Program-made: the position numbers and the translations under genes
NCBI RefSeq assembly: GCF_000220395.1
Contig: NW_004086163.1
Location: 1 to 64,000, forward strand
Direction: 5' to 3'
Length of the DNA stretch: 64,000 nt
Origin: Ichthyophthirius multifiliis
Lineage: Eukaryota > Ciliophora > Oligohymenophorea > Hymenostomatida
Part shown: in pieces, positions 26,620-40,356 of the stretch
How the letters are laid out: every line of letters starts with the position of its first letter
Position numbering within the stretch: position 1 is the first letter of the stretch
Notes under the pieces: model-generated
What the model was told of the DNA's origin: nothing
Databases searched by the model: none
What the model saw: the letters and a program-made list of their open reading frames with translations, nothing else

Positions 26620-27110
26620 AAATATATATATATATATATATATATATTTACACTTATAATTAACTTCTTTTATAGATATTTTTTAAAATATAGATTTAAT
26701 AGTATTCATTAAATATCTAAATGCTGTAATTATTGAATTATTTATTTTTTAATTAAAAATACTTAAAAAGAAGTATAATTACAATAGTGTAATAATTTTC
26801 ATATTAAGTTTTAAGCCTTATATCTCCATAAACAACTGTTACTATTGTAATAAAAGCAAAATATATTCTATCTAAATATTTTTATAAATAATCTTCTTCG
26901 AGAGTATAATTTTAAGATAAAAACCATGTACCCTTTGCTCCGTTAAATAACTGCTATATAATTTAAACAAAAGTTTATTTAATATGCTAATGTAAACAAT
27001 AAAGAAAACAGTTTAGATTATTGTATTGTATTATTATAAAAGTTAAAAATATTCGTTTACTTTTCCAATTTATTCAAACATTAATACCTTTTTTTATTTT
27101 TATTTTTTTA
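26620..27110 (-). pseudogene. Broken CNG-type K+ channel pore segment
   Basis: Read on the minus strand from about 27110 downwards, pieces of a ciliate cyclic-nucleotide-gated K+ channel appear in order: NEYFQLLQQYNTIIQT (S4-S5 linker-like), LFSLLFTLAYQINF (S5), then GAKGTWFLSQNYTLEEDYL and the pore helix IYFAFITIVTVVYGDI near 26818-26866. The pieces lie in different frames. The selectivity filter reads TVVYGD, so the first filter Gly of TVGYGD is Val. After the filter the S6 and C-linker region is hardly recognisable and no cyclic-nucleotide-binding domain follows. Loss of the filter Gly, frame breaks and the missing tail suggest a pseudogene; a divergent live gene damaged by sequence errors is possible. 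An apparently complete relative is at 59756-62997. Confidence 0.5.
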
Positions 27111-28470
27111 AAAAACATAATAATCCAATCAGAAATACAAAAAAACTATTGTTAAAAAGAAATCAAAGCAAAATATAAATATATAATCAATCCAATACTG
27201 TATTTAAAAAAAAAAAAATTATAATTTTTTTTTATTATATTTTTTTTTAAAAAAATAAGTATAAATAATGTTGACCTAAAATAATTTTTAACAATTTGAA
27301 TTTAATCAGGTATAAAAATCCACTTTGTAATAAAAAGCCATATTGAAATTGATAAAAAGTCCTATTAAAATTGATAATAAGAAATCAAGTATCATAATAA
27401 TATAATAATAGTTTCCGAGAAAATATAATTCGAATGAAAATATTAAAGGAATATATATTTTACATAAAATTTAATTAATTTAACTATATTTCAATATAAA
27501 AGCAAAAATTAGTATTGGGAGTAATAACTTTAATATTAGAAAAGAAATATTTAATTTTAAAAAAAAATACGTTACTTTAATAATAAAAATATTATTATAC
27601 AATATTTATGAACTAAATCTTAAAAAAAGTTAAAATATATGAAATAGTTATTCCAATAAATATAGACATGGAGATTATTTGAAAATTTTCTAACTATTTT
27701 ACATTATGTTTACAAATTTCTATTAGTTAGAGTTTTCTTGTTATTATTTAAATTGTTAAAATTGATATTTATAATTATCACAATAGTTTGGTTTTATATT
27801 AATCTTTGATTAAATTTATTGTTTTTGAATATATAAGCATTCAATTATAAACTTTTTAAACTAATTTAGAATTTAATATAATTTGATTTTATTTGATTTG
27901 ATTTAATTATATTATATTATCTTCTTCAGTTTATTATAAATTTTTTATACAAATAAATTAGTCATTTATATTTTATAGTCAATTAAATTGAATAATTTAC
28001 TTCTTATTTACTTTCTTATAGTTTATATAACTTTTAAAACTAGTTTTTTTTTATTTTATAAGATTTTTTTTAAAAAATTCAAACCAAAAAAAATTTAAAT
28101 ATTTTTTTAGTTTTTTTTTTTTTTTTTTTTTTAAAAAAAAATTAAGGTATAAAAAATATAAAAATTAATATTCTAAGAATTGATTAATTTTATATTATAT
28201 CCTTGATTATTTTCTATAAGAATAAATATATGAATAATGTAATATTATAAAATTAATAAGTTGTTTTTAAAATATATTTTAAATTTAATATAATATGAAT
28301 AATTTGTTACTAAATATAATAAATAATATTATAATATAAATGCAATATAAATATAATATAAAATAAATAAAATATAAATATATATATATATATAATTAAT
28401 ATAAATATTTTAACTAATATATAATATATATTATTTTTTACTTTAAAAATTTTAAAAATTATTTGATAAA
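27111..28470. other. AT-rich region, no recognisable gene
   Basis: Between the broken channel segment and the PP2C gene, with long T runs near 28095-28135 and a TA tract near 28378-28396. If the channel remnant once had S1-S4 exons they would lie here, but I could not recognise them. Confidence 0.4.
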
Positions 28471-28473
28471 TTA

Positions 28474-30431
28474 TCATATTTTTTATTTTTAATTTAGATT
28501 AATTATTTTTATTAAATTTATTATTACAATATCTAATATTATTTACCATAAATATGTTATTATTAGTTTTAATTATATTTTTAACTTCCTTGTAAAAGAC
28601 TTTTAGAACTACTACTTGAAGGAGCAAAATTTATAGAAGATTTTTAAACATTATTCTAAGGTGTATTTAATGTTAAATTATTATTTTTTATTAAACTTTA
28701 TTATCACTACTTTTTTAAGGTAAGCTTTAATATTATTAATAATTATTAAAATTATGATTATTAATGTTAATCTAGCTTTTTATTTATAGTTATTATTATT
28801 ATTGCTATATTTATTATAATTAATTAAAATAATTATTAAGGTTTTCAAATGATATTGCCACCAAAGTTATATTATCAAAACTTTTTCTGTCAAAACTTTC
28901 AATCATAACTTATTCTATACATTTTCCACATTATTTATGAAAGTCAGGTTCTAGTTTTTATTCATTTATAGAATTCCAGAATATATTAGCAACATTTTGA
29001 CTATTTATTCTATCGAATATTCCATCGCCTTTTTTATAGTTTTTTTATTTTTGTATATATTTTTTTTATATTTACATCCTAATAATATAAAATCATGCTC
29101 ATTTGTAATTTTTAATTGCTTTATATCTGGATTGCTTATTATTACGTTTGGATTTCCTCCTAAAAGAACATTTTTGGCTTATATATCACCTATTGTTCTT
29201 GAAACTGATAATTTTCCTGGAAAAACTCTACAAGGAGGTTATATTTACATTCCTTAAAGTAATCCGCAATTATAATTGCTTACATTTTATCTTTTTTTTA
29301 TTATATAAATTAAATGTTTTGTTATATTTTTTTTTTTACTAATATATATTTCCACCTGCTGCTTCTATTCTTTCTTTTTCGAACTCAGGTTTATGATCTT
29401 GTGATAAATTAGAGATTATTTATCCATTTTTCATGCTTAAAATTGCTCTAGAATCACCAATATTAGCCACATAAGCCATATCATCTAAAAAAAATATATA
29501 TATATGAAAAATAAATATTTATTTATATAAAAGTAATTTAAATATAGTAAACTTATCAATAAAAATAATTTACCCATAATTAAAAGTATAATAGCACAAG
29601 AACCGGATCTATCATTAGTTTCTTCAGCCATTTTAAGAAAACTTTACTCAGCATAATAAATACCTCTTTTAATGGCTTCTATAGGATTTTCTGGAAAAAA
29701 ATCATCTTTAATAATCTTTATTTTAATAAAAATATGAGTATTTATAGAAAATTTATAATATATAAAAATAAAATACAAATAAATGTAAATTATCCCTTAA
29801 ATAATCTGCACAATTAGACCCTCCATGTCCATCATAAATAGCAAAAAAAGAAGTTTTTGCCCAATATTCAGTTTATTTATTTGATGGTTTTGAAACGGAA
29901 AGAATAATCGAAACTCTATCTTCATTATAATTTCTAAAAATTCCATTATTTGTATTTGCAGCATATGCTTTTATGATTCCATAAGATCTTGATGATATCT
30001 TTGATGAATCTATTTAGTATTACTGATGTGGATTATTGTTATTTTCTAAAAAAAAGACCGCGGCTATTATTATGTATGGTGATGATTTTCTATTTATTGT
30101 TGGCTATGCTGTTGCTTTTATTGTAAGGAACTTTAATGTTAATATTTAGATGTTGTATTTTACTTTTTTTTTGTAATTAATTGTTAATGTTGCGAGAGTT
30201 TTGTTCTGTTTATTGTTGTTAATTGTCTAAGGTTTGCTAAAATTTTGTTATTGAAGCAGATGCTCTTTTTATTTGTATGGATTTATTTGTTAAAGGGGAC
30301 GTTAAAGAATTTGGAAATCTTCCACGGGTTTATTAGTATTTGGTTATTTAAGTGTTTTGGGAATTTGTACGGTAGTTTTGTAAAAAATTTGAATTTTAAT
30401 TGTTTTTTAATATTTGCTGTTTGATTTACAT
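28474..30431 (-). CDS. PP2C-family Ser/Thr protein phosphatase
   Basis: PP2C enzymes are Mg/Mn-dependent Ser/Thr phosphatases. The minus strand from ATG 30431 encodes a Gln/Asn/Ser-rich leader of about 110 aa, then the catalytic domain: SYGIIKAYAANTNNG, NYNEDRVS, FFAIYDGHGGSNCADYL (metal-binding Asp/Gly), SGSCAII, AYVANIGDSRAIL, LSQDHKPEFEKERIEAAGG, PGKLSVSRTIGD, HDFILLGCDGIFD and SFDNITLVAISF. These are the conserved PP2C motifs in order. Introns interrupt after YLRDNLHLF, after the IILLIM segment, after GGNIY and after LLG. The leader and catalytic frames are separated by a T8 run near 30049, and a T6 run at 28684-28689 breaks the Ser-rich tail (NFAPSSSSSKSLLQGS). The exact 3' end is unsure because no in-frame TGA follows the tail; 28474 assumes one more frame change. 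Confidence 0.88.
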
Positions 30432-30876
30432 TTTATGTTTTTTTTGTTTGTTTTTTATATTTCTCTTTTTTTGTTAGTTTTTTAATTAAATTTTTTTTTT
30501 TAACTTAATTTTTTATTATTATCAAAAAATAAAAATTTTAAATTTTTTTTTAATTTTAATTTAGTTTTAGTATATATAGTTTTAAGATTAATTGTATATA
30601 TTTTAATAAATGAATTTTTTATAAACAAATATAAATAATCTGTAATTAAGAAAATAGAGTATAATAAATAAGGAGGTTATTCAAATTTTAATTTTTAAAA
30701 AAAGTCGCTTAAATAAATTTATAAATTATTTTTATAATTGATATACATAAATTTTGATAAAAATAAGTATTTTAATATAAATAATATAAATTGAAAAAAG
30801 TATTCAATATAAAAATTATTTATAATAATTTAACAGAATAAAAAATAAATTTAATAATATTTATTTTTTATATATA

Positions 30877-30930
<54 letters not shown>

Positions 30931-30962
30931 ATAGATATATTAAATATATATATAAATGAATC
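30432..30962. other. Spacer between PP2C and the LRR/coil gene
   Basis: Both flanking genes are on the minus strand. An uninterrupted TA tract lies near 30880-30928. No other feature is seen. Confidence 0.5.
30880..30928. repeat. (TA)n microsatellite
   Basis: Uninterrupted TA run in the spacer 3' of the LRR/coil gene. Confidence 0.85.
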
Positions 30963-33891
30963 TCAATTCTTATTTATTTTTATTTAGTTATAATAGGTTT
31001 CGATTTCCTTTTTATAAACATCGTTCAATACATATATACAATCAAATTAGTGATTTTTAATTAATTCATTAATATTTTTATAAATATTTTCAATAGTGGC
31101 ATTTTCATTAACAGAAATAAAAGCTTAGTTTTTAAAATTTGTAAATATAACTTTTTATGTTCTCAAAGGTTATTACATTTCATTTGATTCAAGATGATTA
31201 AATATGTGATTTTTTTTAAAGAAGTTGTATTTTTTTGGTTCGATTTTATTTTTTTTAACTTAATGAATTTTAATCATAAAAGGATCAACAAACATATTAT
31301 TAAAGCAAATTTTTTATTAAAACTTTTCTAATTAGAATTAATCCGTAATAAAATAAAAAGCTTATAGATCTTTATATTTTTGGCAAAAAGACTTACTTAA
31401 ATAAATAATTTCAGGAAGTTCTATTTATTCATTATTAATGAAATAAAGTTTTATTCCTTTAATTTTACTAGAGCATTTTTCATATACAATTTGGGATATT
31501 TTATTCACATCTTCGCTTTATAAACAACAATAATTAAAATCAATTTCTAAATATTGTAAATTTTACTATTTAGAAATGAAAGGGGCAAAAAATTTTTCAA
31601 AAAGTTAAAAATTAAGATTATAATTATAATACAATTTTATTTTAATGCTTTCATAATTAAAAAAAAGTTTATTTTAATTATTCAAGCATTCAAAAATATT
31701 ATTTAATTTTAAAAAATATACATCTTTATCATTAGGGTTTGTATCTCCAAGCAGATTGATACTAAATTACTTTTATGAAGAAATATTTACCAAATTATTA
31801 ATATTATTATCAAACTTAACTTCTAAATTAACAGTATGAAAAACTCTCAAATATATACTAATTATCTCAACTTCAGATATATTACAATTTTATAAATTTA
31901 AAGAAAGCCTTTTTACCTTAGAAATGCAATTCAATTCATTCAAAAAACAGTAAATATCTCTATATAAGAGTTTATAATTACTACTAAAATCTAAAGATAA
32001 GTCAATTATATGCGGATAGGAGTTCAATGCACTTTATATATCGACTAACTGGAAAGGAGAAATATCACATTTTTAGATGCATACGCTTATTTTATTGTAT
32101 TCTAATATGTGTTCGTATATCTTTTTGTTGAAATTGGTATATATTTCTAACTATTTTATGTGCTTTAGGTACTATATGAAATGAAAAACGTTATATTATT
32201 CATATTGTTTCAATATATGGTTTTCCTTGTCTAATATAAGGGTTAGTTTTTGTAATTTTAAGAAATTTTTGAGTTTAAAAATGTCGAAGAAATATTCACT
32301 TATTTATTTGTTTCCTTCAAAATTAAGTTCAAATTATTCAATTGAATTATTTCCGGTTTCACCTATAAGACCCTCTAAAAAGAACTGCAAATCGACGTGA
32401 GAAAGATGAGAATTTTTAAAGGAAATTTTAATTTCTGTAAGTTCAGAGAGGGATTGTCCTAATTATTTTAAAAGAAGATTATTTTAAGCTAAATGTAAAT
32501 TTTCATTTAGTAAAAGATGGAAATTTTAAACTTAATATTCTTTAAGATTTTTGCTTATTTTTTCAATATCTTTAAGTTCAAAAGATGGAAAATTGGAATA
32601 ATCAATAGTTATATATTTATTTTCCTTTTAATATACAATTTTTTCTGTTTAATTAAATATAAGTTCAACATAAGGAATATATGAGAGATAAAATAAACAA
32701 AAATTTATGACTTATTTTTGATGTTTACTTTTCCCAAAATGAAGGGTTAGTTTTTCTAAATACCTCATTTTAATATATTTTAAAGCTGAGAGTGTATTTT
32801 CTTCGTTAAAATATTGTCCACTAGCAAAATTAAGAGTTAGTATTTTTAATGTATTTAATTAAGTTTCGAATAAACAACAATCTGTGAGATAAATTTCTTC
32901 GTTTTCGAAATTTATTGTGATTTGTTCATATTGTTTTTTTGAAAATTTATTTTTTAATGAATTTCGGAAATCTTGTTAGTTTTTTTCTATTGTAATTTCA
33001 CATTCTTTTGAGTTTTCGTCTTCAATTTCTTCAGATAAGAGTTCAGTTTGTTTTTGGGATTTTTTTGTATTTTCAAAATTTTTGTTATTTTAAGTTGTTT
33101 ATTTATTTTTAAGCTCTTCTTTTTTCTTTTCATCTTTGATTATTTTTTCGAAAATTTTGTTATCTTTTCGTTAAATCTCGATATCATTTATCATATTTTC
33201 GATGTAGTTAAGGGATGAAGTTATACAAGTTTAGGAATTTGTGGTACTTTCGTTGCTACTTTCAGGGAAATTCGAAGGAATATTATTTAGAGTTTTTTTA
33301 TGTTTCTATTTTTTATTTTTGGTCGACTAAGAAATCTTCTATTCGTTAAATTTCGTTATATGATCTGATTCTTAATGTGTTAGCTATTTTTGGTGAAGAT
33401 TATTATTATTTATTTATGTGTTCATTTTCATTGGTATAATTGTTACATTTTAACATATTTTGTTTATTATATTATACAATAGGAGGTTTTTTATTATTAT
33501 TAGTAATTTAATTTCCTATTTTGGTAGTTTGAGGAGATACACTTTGGTTATATCCTTATTTTTAGTTATTTATAGAATTGTATTTTGTTAATAAAAGATT
33601 TTCTTAACGACTGTTATTGTAAGCACCTTTTTTAAAGTAATATAAGTTGTGCTGCTAAGCGTTACTTTATTAAGTCCTGATTCTAAAACTGCTCATACTT
33701 AGCTTTATTAAGTCCTTTTTTAGGCGAATTTTTCGTTCGGAGGAAGCTGGCTTTATTTGAAAATTAGAGGTTTTTTAACTTTTTTGTTAAAAAAAATTAT
33801 TAAAATAGCCAGCAGATGGTAATTATTTGTTTGTAAATTATTGTTTTAATTATGCCCGGCTTTCTGAATTTACGGCTTTTTGGTTTTTCAT
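30963..33891 (-). CDS. Large leucine-rich repeat protein with Gln/Asn-rich N-terminus
   Basis: From an internal ATG at 33431 to TGA at 30963 the frame is open for 822 codons without an intron. It has a Ser/Asn/Lys-rich segment (NIPSNFPESSNEST), a charged helix (NMINDIEIQRKDNKIFEKI), then many irregular leucine-rich repeats of the ciliate ribonuclease-inhibitor type, such as LNTLKILTLNFASGQYF, MRYLEKLTLHFG, ELTEIKISFKNSHLSHVDL and FLKLQKLTLILDKE. It ends KKEIETYYNQIKINKN. Upstream, another open frame from ATG 33891 (MKNQKAVNSESRAQLKQQF) runs about 200 codons into a T7 run at 33293-33299, where one base change would fuse it to the repeat frame. I take the longer start because that leader is stop-free with coding-like composition. 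No kinase or other enzyme domain was found. Confidence 0.7.
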
Positions 33892-34311
33892 TTTTTTTTT
33901 TACTTTTTATTTGGAAGCTGTTAAATTCTAATTAATTTTTATTCCTTTTTTTTATTTGAATATTTTTTTTTAATCTATTTTATATTTATTTTGTTTAAAT
34001 TAAATGATGTAGTAAAAATTAAATATTTTGAAAATATTCTTTTTTTTATAAAAACAAGAGTTTGTTTTAAAAAAACTCTTTATTTGTATTTGAAAATACG
34101 TTAATAAAATTAAAAAATAAAAATTAATATTAAATTTTTTTAAAATAAGATAAAAAAATTAATTAATAATTAAATATCCTATTTTTAAATGAAAAATATA
34201 TATTAAATATAATAATAATTTTCAAATAAAATAATTTTAATAAATCTTATGATAACCTAAACTAAAAATTACCATAAAAAATCAATAATAAATATATGTT
34301 TAAATTGCTAA
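33892..34311. other. Spacer between LRR/coil gene and IFT172
   Basis: This holds the promoter of the LRR/coil gene and the 3' flank of IFT172, both on the minus strand. AT-rich, with no recognisable element. Confidence 0.5.
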
Positions 34312-35296
34312 TCAATTAGGTGGATTATTACACCAAGGACAATTAGCAAAGTTTTACAAATAAATATTCCAATATTCTTTAAGTCCTCCTTTTCCACAAC
34401 TTCTACAATTTGTAAAAGTACCTTTAAGCAACGGCATACCAGTAAGTACACATATATCACTTTCATTTTTACATTTCGGACAAGTAGCACAACATTCATA
34501 AATTTAGTTTTTGCAGCTTTCACATTATCTAAGAGGGAAATCTTTCTCAACCTTTTAATTATAGCTAATTTCTAAAACCCAATTTCTAATAGCCTCAATT
34601 TTTTATTAATCAACTATATTTTTTTCAGGCAAAGGAACATCATAAGGAGAAGGAATATCAGTATTTAAAAATCCAGAATTATCTCCCATATCATTTCCAT
34701 CAGGGTCTTAAATAGCTTCATATATATCTAAATATCTATTCAATATAACAAATGCATATGTTAATTAATTCTATTTTGTTTATATATATATATATATTAA
34801 TAAAATAATATAATATTACTTATTTTTAACATGACACTCCTGCCTCATAAAAAAGTTTGTCTATTCTGACTAATTCGCAATATCTTAATAAACAAACACT
34901 TAATTTTTGATGTAATTTAGACATATTTTTCTTCTCATATTGTGATTTTAAGTTCAATAAATGGGCCACCATTAAATATTTATGGAATTATTTTCCAGCA
35001 GCTGAATTTTCTTCTTTAGCACCTTATAATAATCTGTAAAAGTTATATAGGGAAGAACGTAAATTTTATATTTCTTTAGAATCACATTCTACGAATATTT
35101 CCAAAGCCAAAGTTTTGTATATTTTATAATTTTCAGGTATTAATTACATTCCGTATTAAGAATAAGCTTCTATAGTTTCACCAAAAGAACCTTTTTCCAT
35201 TGTAAACTTAGCATACCTTCTTAAATATTTAGCTAATATTTCACCTCCGGCATTAGCAGCTCTATCCAATGCTTATTTCCAATCTTTTTTGAAAAA

Positions 35297-35331
<35 letters not shown>

Positions 35332-38300
35332 AAATATATTTACCTCCTTTTTAAACAATCATATCTAAACCTTATTCAACTTTTCCTTTTTAAATGAAAT
35401 CTTCTCCTTTTCCTTCTTATTCTAAATATTACATTTCACTTTATTCGATATATTCAAGCATTTAAGTACGAAGCTTTATTGTTTTTTTTTTTTTTTTTAA
35501 AAAGCAAATAATAATATTATATATTTATAAAAAAAAAAATTACCTCTTAATTATTAACTTATTAAGCACACTCTTTAGCTCTATTATAGTTTTTAGATTC
35601 TACATGACAAGCCACAGCTTCTTTAAACATACTGTAATTTTCATAAAGATTTGCAGCATTTTTAAACTTTCCTAAATCTCTTAATCTCTTAGCGACAATT
35701 TTTACAACTTCCGTCAGTCTTTCTTTGCAATTATTTTAAGCTAATTAAATTGCTCTATTCCATACTTTTTCCTAATAAAAATATAACATTATTTTTAATA
35801 TATTATATTATTTATACAATAATTTCTTAATCATCAAAATTATCAACAGTAACATCTAAATAAGAGTCTATAGCTTTCGAATAATCTCTACATTCTTCTG
35901 AAACTTTTGCACTTCTAATAAGATCTTCACCTGACAAAGGTCCCTAATTTCCTCCTTATTATCCACCAGAACCTCCTTAATTAAATTATTAATTCAATTC
36001 TTAAACTAAATGAGGTGCATCTTTCTTTGCAACTCTAAACGCCTCTTAGAAATTATTAATATCCTTATACATCTTGACTGCTAGTTCTGGTTTTTTAGCC
36101 TAAATAAAGCAATTTTCAGCTTTTTTATATTCTCTTTTTTCTATAAAAACTCTAGCCTGATTCATCAAAATCATTCCAATATTTTATTTCTAATGTATCT
36201 TCGCTACCTATAAAGCAGCCTAAAAATCACCTAAATGCTCATACATATTTATTGCTTCTTCTGGTTTTCCTGCCTTAATGAAATTTTCTTCAGCTTCTTT
36301 GTACCTCTTAGTATCTTCCAATTCAAATGCATACTTTAAATGTACATCAGGCTTCTTATGAATGGCTTTAGAAGTCATTTTAAAGGCTTCTTCGAATTCT
36401 TTTCTATCACACAAGTACTCAATTAAGGCGTCTATTAAATTATACTTTAATAAAATTTTCATTCCGGCATCTGGTCCGAGTATTTCAGCCCATTATTTAG
36501 CTAATTCACATGTTTCTTTATCCGATCCATATAATTTACAGCATCTAACTGCATCTTCCCAAGCTTTATTTTACTAATACATCTCAACAGCCACATTCCA
36601 AGCCCCAGCTTCTATATAATGATGTTCAGCTTATTTATAGTTTCCTATTTTCTATAATCTTTGTCCAATTTACATATGCGCGTCTTTTAATTACTTTGGT
36701 CTATATTTAGATATTATCCTAATAACTGATTCATATTGCTCAGATTTTTAGTACATATCAATAGCCCTATCATATTCATCAACTGTGCAATATAATTTTC
36801 CTGCTTCCTTCAACATTCCTTATTATTAAAATTTCTAACCTTATTTTACATAAAGATTCACAATTTCATTTTCAGGTAAATTTTCACGAGCAACTTTCAA
36901 AGCATGGTCCCATTTGGAAGCTTTGGCATACATTTCGAAAGCATCTACTGGTAAACCGGCTTTTAAATAATATTTTTCAGCGAAATCATATTAGCGGACA
37001 TCTGAGTAGTGTTTAGCGATTTATTTATAAAAAGGGCGGGCTACTTCAGGGCTTTAGTGTTGAAGAAGCTATATTGATTTACTCCATTGGCGGGAGTTTA
37101 TAGATGCTTCAATTGCTTTTTAGTAACAACCGGCTTCTATGTAATGATTTACTGCGTTTTCGGTTTATTTTTAAGAAACTAACCAATCACCACATTTTTC
37201 TTCTAGTTAAACACTTTATAAATTTATATTTTTATATGAATATAAGAATTTATGTATAAATATATAGAAAAATATATATGTTAATAAATATATATATATA
37301 TATTTAAATATATATATATACATATATAAATATATAAATATATATAAATATTTACACTAATTTTGCATCCACTTTTTTAGCTAAGTCAATAGCTTTTTTA
37401 TAAGAATTTCCATTTATGTACATTTCTAAAGCTTTTTTAAATTATTCCATTTATTCATAAAATTCACCTGCTCTTTCATACATTCCTGCACCACAAAGTG
37501 CTTTAGCGATATTTTCGAGAACTTCTTGTGGAAAACTAGTATTGTAATTAAATACTACATAAGCTGCTTTTGCTGGTAGATTTCCTTATAGATACAATTC
37601 TATTGCTTTTAAAAGTTATCCTTCTCCTTCTTTTACTTCTGCGGCTTTGGCTTCTTATTTTGTTTAAATTAGCCACATATAATAGTTTTCTTTTAATTCT
37701 TTAATCTAAGGATGATTTTTTTTTTCTGCAATTTTTATCGATTCATCCCATTTGTGGAGCTCTTAGTACATTTCCATGGCTTCTTCTACTTCATCGTGAT
37801 CTAGTAAAATTGCTTCTGCTCTATGGAATTATTTATCTAAAATAGCTAATTTTGCTTATACTTTATAATTCTCCATTCCCTCTTTATTCTCATGAATTAG
37901 TTTATTTATTTTCCTCAAATAGGCTGCTTTACATATATCCCCTAAAGCGGCATAACAATGCTCTGCGACCATTATATTCTATTATTAGAGGGCGAATTTG
38001 GCCAATGTTTTCCAATTAGCTTCTGTGTCTGCATTCATTTCTAGAGGATCTAGAATAGTCGCAGCTTTTTCTAAATCTTCTGATTCAATTGCAAAGCCAA
38101 ATTCAATTAAAGACTCGTCTAAAGAATAAGCAACTGGATTCCCCCCATCATTTACTATAACTTCGGTTTTTCCTTAATTTCTTTCAATAGATTCTACATC
38201 GCCTTTAATGTTGTAAATAGTGACTTTATCAGGATTTTCAATAGAGTACCATACACACAAATTTTATCTATTTTAAGCAACTACGACTTCCGAATCAGGT

Positions 38301-39951
38301 ACCCATTAGGCATAACTACAATAACTTAAAAGTGTATTTTTCATTTAACTTTTAATATTAAATAAATAAAGCTATCTTTTCTTATCTCTAAAAAGCAACT
38401 TATTTGCATGGGCATTAAGTTCAATGAAATCAATTTTTGAGTCATGTAATATTTAAGCCACAGTAGTGTTATTACTCAAATCTTGAATATAGATAGTCTG
38501 CATATCCAATAGATAAGCAATCATTTTCGTTTATTTATTTCCTGTATAATTCAATCTAGCTGAAATAAGATTACTTTTCATATGTTCAGTTCTACAATTA
38601 CCCAAAGGCTCATTATTTCCGAATTCTAATAAAGTTAATTCACCTCCACTATATATCATACACACTCCTGGATTTGAAAAATCATATTTTTCCTTACCGT
38701 CATTCCTCCAAGGTATTTCTGACTATTTATCCGTTTCCAAATCAGCTACAATAATAGTTTCATGTGTATTAGCAACTGCAAATTTATCTTAAAAAATATT
38801 AATTTTATTAATTTCGCCTGCTAAATTGCTTCTTACAACAGATTTTTTGCCTGAATTCAGACTCTTGATGACTATTTAACTAGGAGATACATAATTAAGT
38901 TCGAATTTTCCTTTATAATTTATTTTTTTCATTGAAGCATCATACCAATCTACTGATCCACATAAACTTCCTGTTACCAGTTTCGACCCATCGTTTTTCC
39001 AACCTAAAGCAGTTACTGTATAGTAATTTTCGATATGTTTAATACCTATTTCTTCCCATTACCCTCTTCTCTAATTATAATTATAAATATAAAACCTATT
39101 ATAATTTCCTAAAACAACTGTATCTCCAGCGGGGTTGAAGGCCGCAAAAGTAAATTCTTTAATTTTATCGTCATTATTATAATCAAACCTTTGCAAAAGA
39201 TTCCCATTTAAATCATAAAAACTGACTTTAGCGTCATTTCCAGCCGCTACAATCTATTCGCCCCACCCAAGAGCATATGGAATAGAATGATGAGTAATTA
39301 CTTTTTGAGTAGTTTAACTCTCTATATGATATGCATATATAGATCCGTCCAAATGACCACTAACTACACTTTCACCATCTCGAGAACTGGCAAGACTTAC
39401 TACATAACTTTCAGTACTATAAACAACTTATGATTTATTAGTTCGGACAATACCTGCACGGACTTTTCCTTCTGCTAGACCGAATATTACTTCTCCTTAA
39501 CGACCATGGGGCCAAGTTAAAGTTGTTACAGATGACGACGTTGGGAATTTGTTACATATAGATTTTTTATCGCCCCATTCTTTGCCGACTTTGTATATAA
39601 ATACAATGTTGTCGGATTGGGCTATAGCTATCTTGTCTGAATCAGGAGAAAATGCTATTTGACGAACTACATAAGTTTTTTACCCCTTTATTAATATAAA
39701 AAATTATTTATTATTTTTATTTTTTTTACTTTATCAGACGGCTTTGTAGGAAATTTATCTTTTTTGTTTCCTTATTCATCAAATATATGTACAACCTATT
39801 TTTTATAATAATTTTTTATCTATATTTTATATTTTACTCTTTCAGCTGTACAAACTGCTAAACGTTTGCCGTTTGGAGCCCATGAAACAGATGATATTTT
39901 TTACATACCATCTACAGGAGGAATTAGATTACCAAAATATCTAAGTTGCAT
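34312..39951 (-). CDS. IFT172: IFT172, intraflagellar transport IFT-B peripheral subunit
   Basis: IFT172 is the largest IFT-B subunit and acts in anterograde transport and turnaround at the ciliary tip. ATG 39951 opens [15 protein letters not shown] and [20 protein letters not shown], matching the family start. An N-terminal WD40 region follows ([35 protein letters not shown]). A long array of TPR-like helical repeats follows, with family-typical [19 protein letters not shown] and [18 protein letters not shown]. The C-terminus has [10 protein letters not shown], then a Cys-rich zinc-finger-like end: [28 protein letters not shown] and CPWCNNPPN before TGA at 34312. The final Cys pairs resemble the tail seen in protist IFT172. 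Introns near 39835-39885 and 39688-39732 fit; others are near 39560 and 37205-37355. It is one of the best-supported genes here. Confidence 0.95.
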
Positions 39952-40356
39952 TTTTTTTTTAAATATATTTAAATTAAATACTAATATATTTTTTGTTTAA
40001 TTTTTTTAAAAAAAGTTATTTAATATATAATAAATTTCAAAAATAAAATGTTCTTATTAAAAAATAAATAAAAACATAATATTTAATAAATATTTAAATT
40101 TGTATATATATAAATATAAATAAATATAAATATATATATATATATATATAAATATATTTTTTTTTTATTTTAATTAAAATATAATAGTTTTCTTTTTAAC
40201 TATATAAATAAATATAATATAATATAAATCTCTTATTTAAAATATAACATAATTATTTTTTACAAAAAAATATCTATAATTTTTTAATTAAAAATATTTT
40301 ATTTTTTAAATAAAAATATATAATAATTGTTTTTTTTATTTAATTTTTTATATATT
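39952..40356. other. Spacer between IFT172 and CNBD gene
   Basis: About 400 nt of AT-rich DNA with a TA tract near 40132-40155. It must hold the IFT172 promoter. No motif was recognised. Confidence 0.5.

Noticed and set aside
28997-29342. Two overlapping plus-strand frames
   Set aside because: They lie opposite PP2C catalytic exons and introns on the minus strand; no conserved motif.
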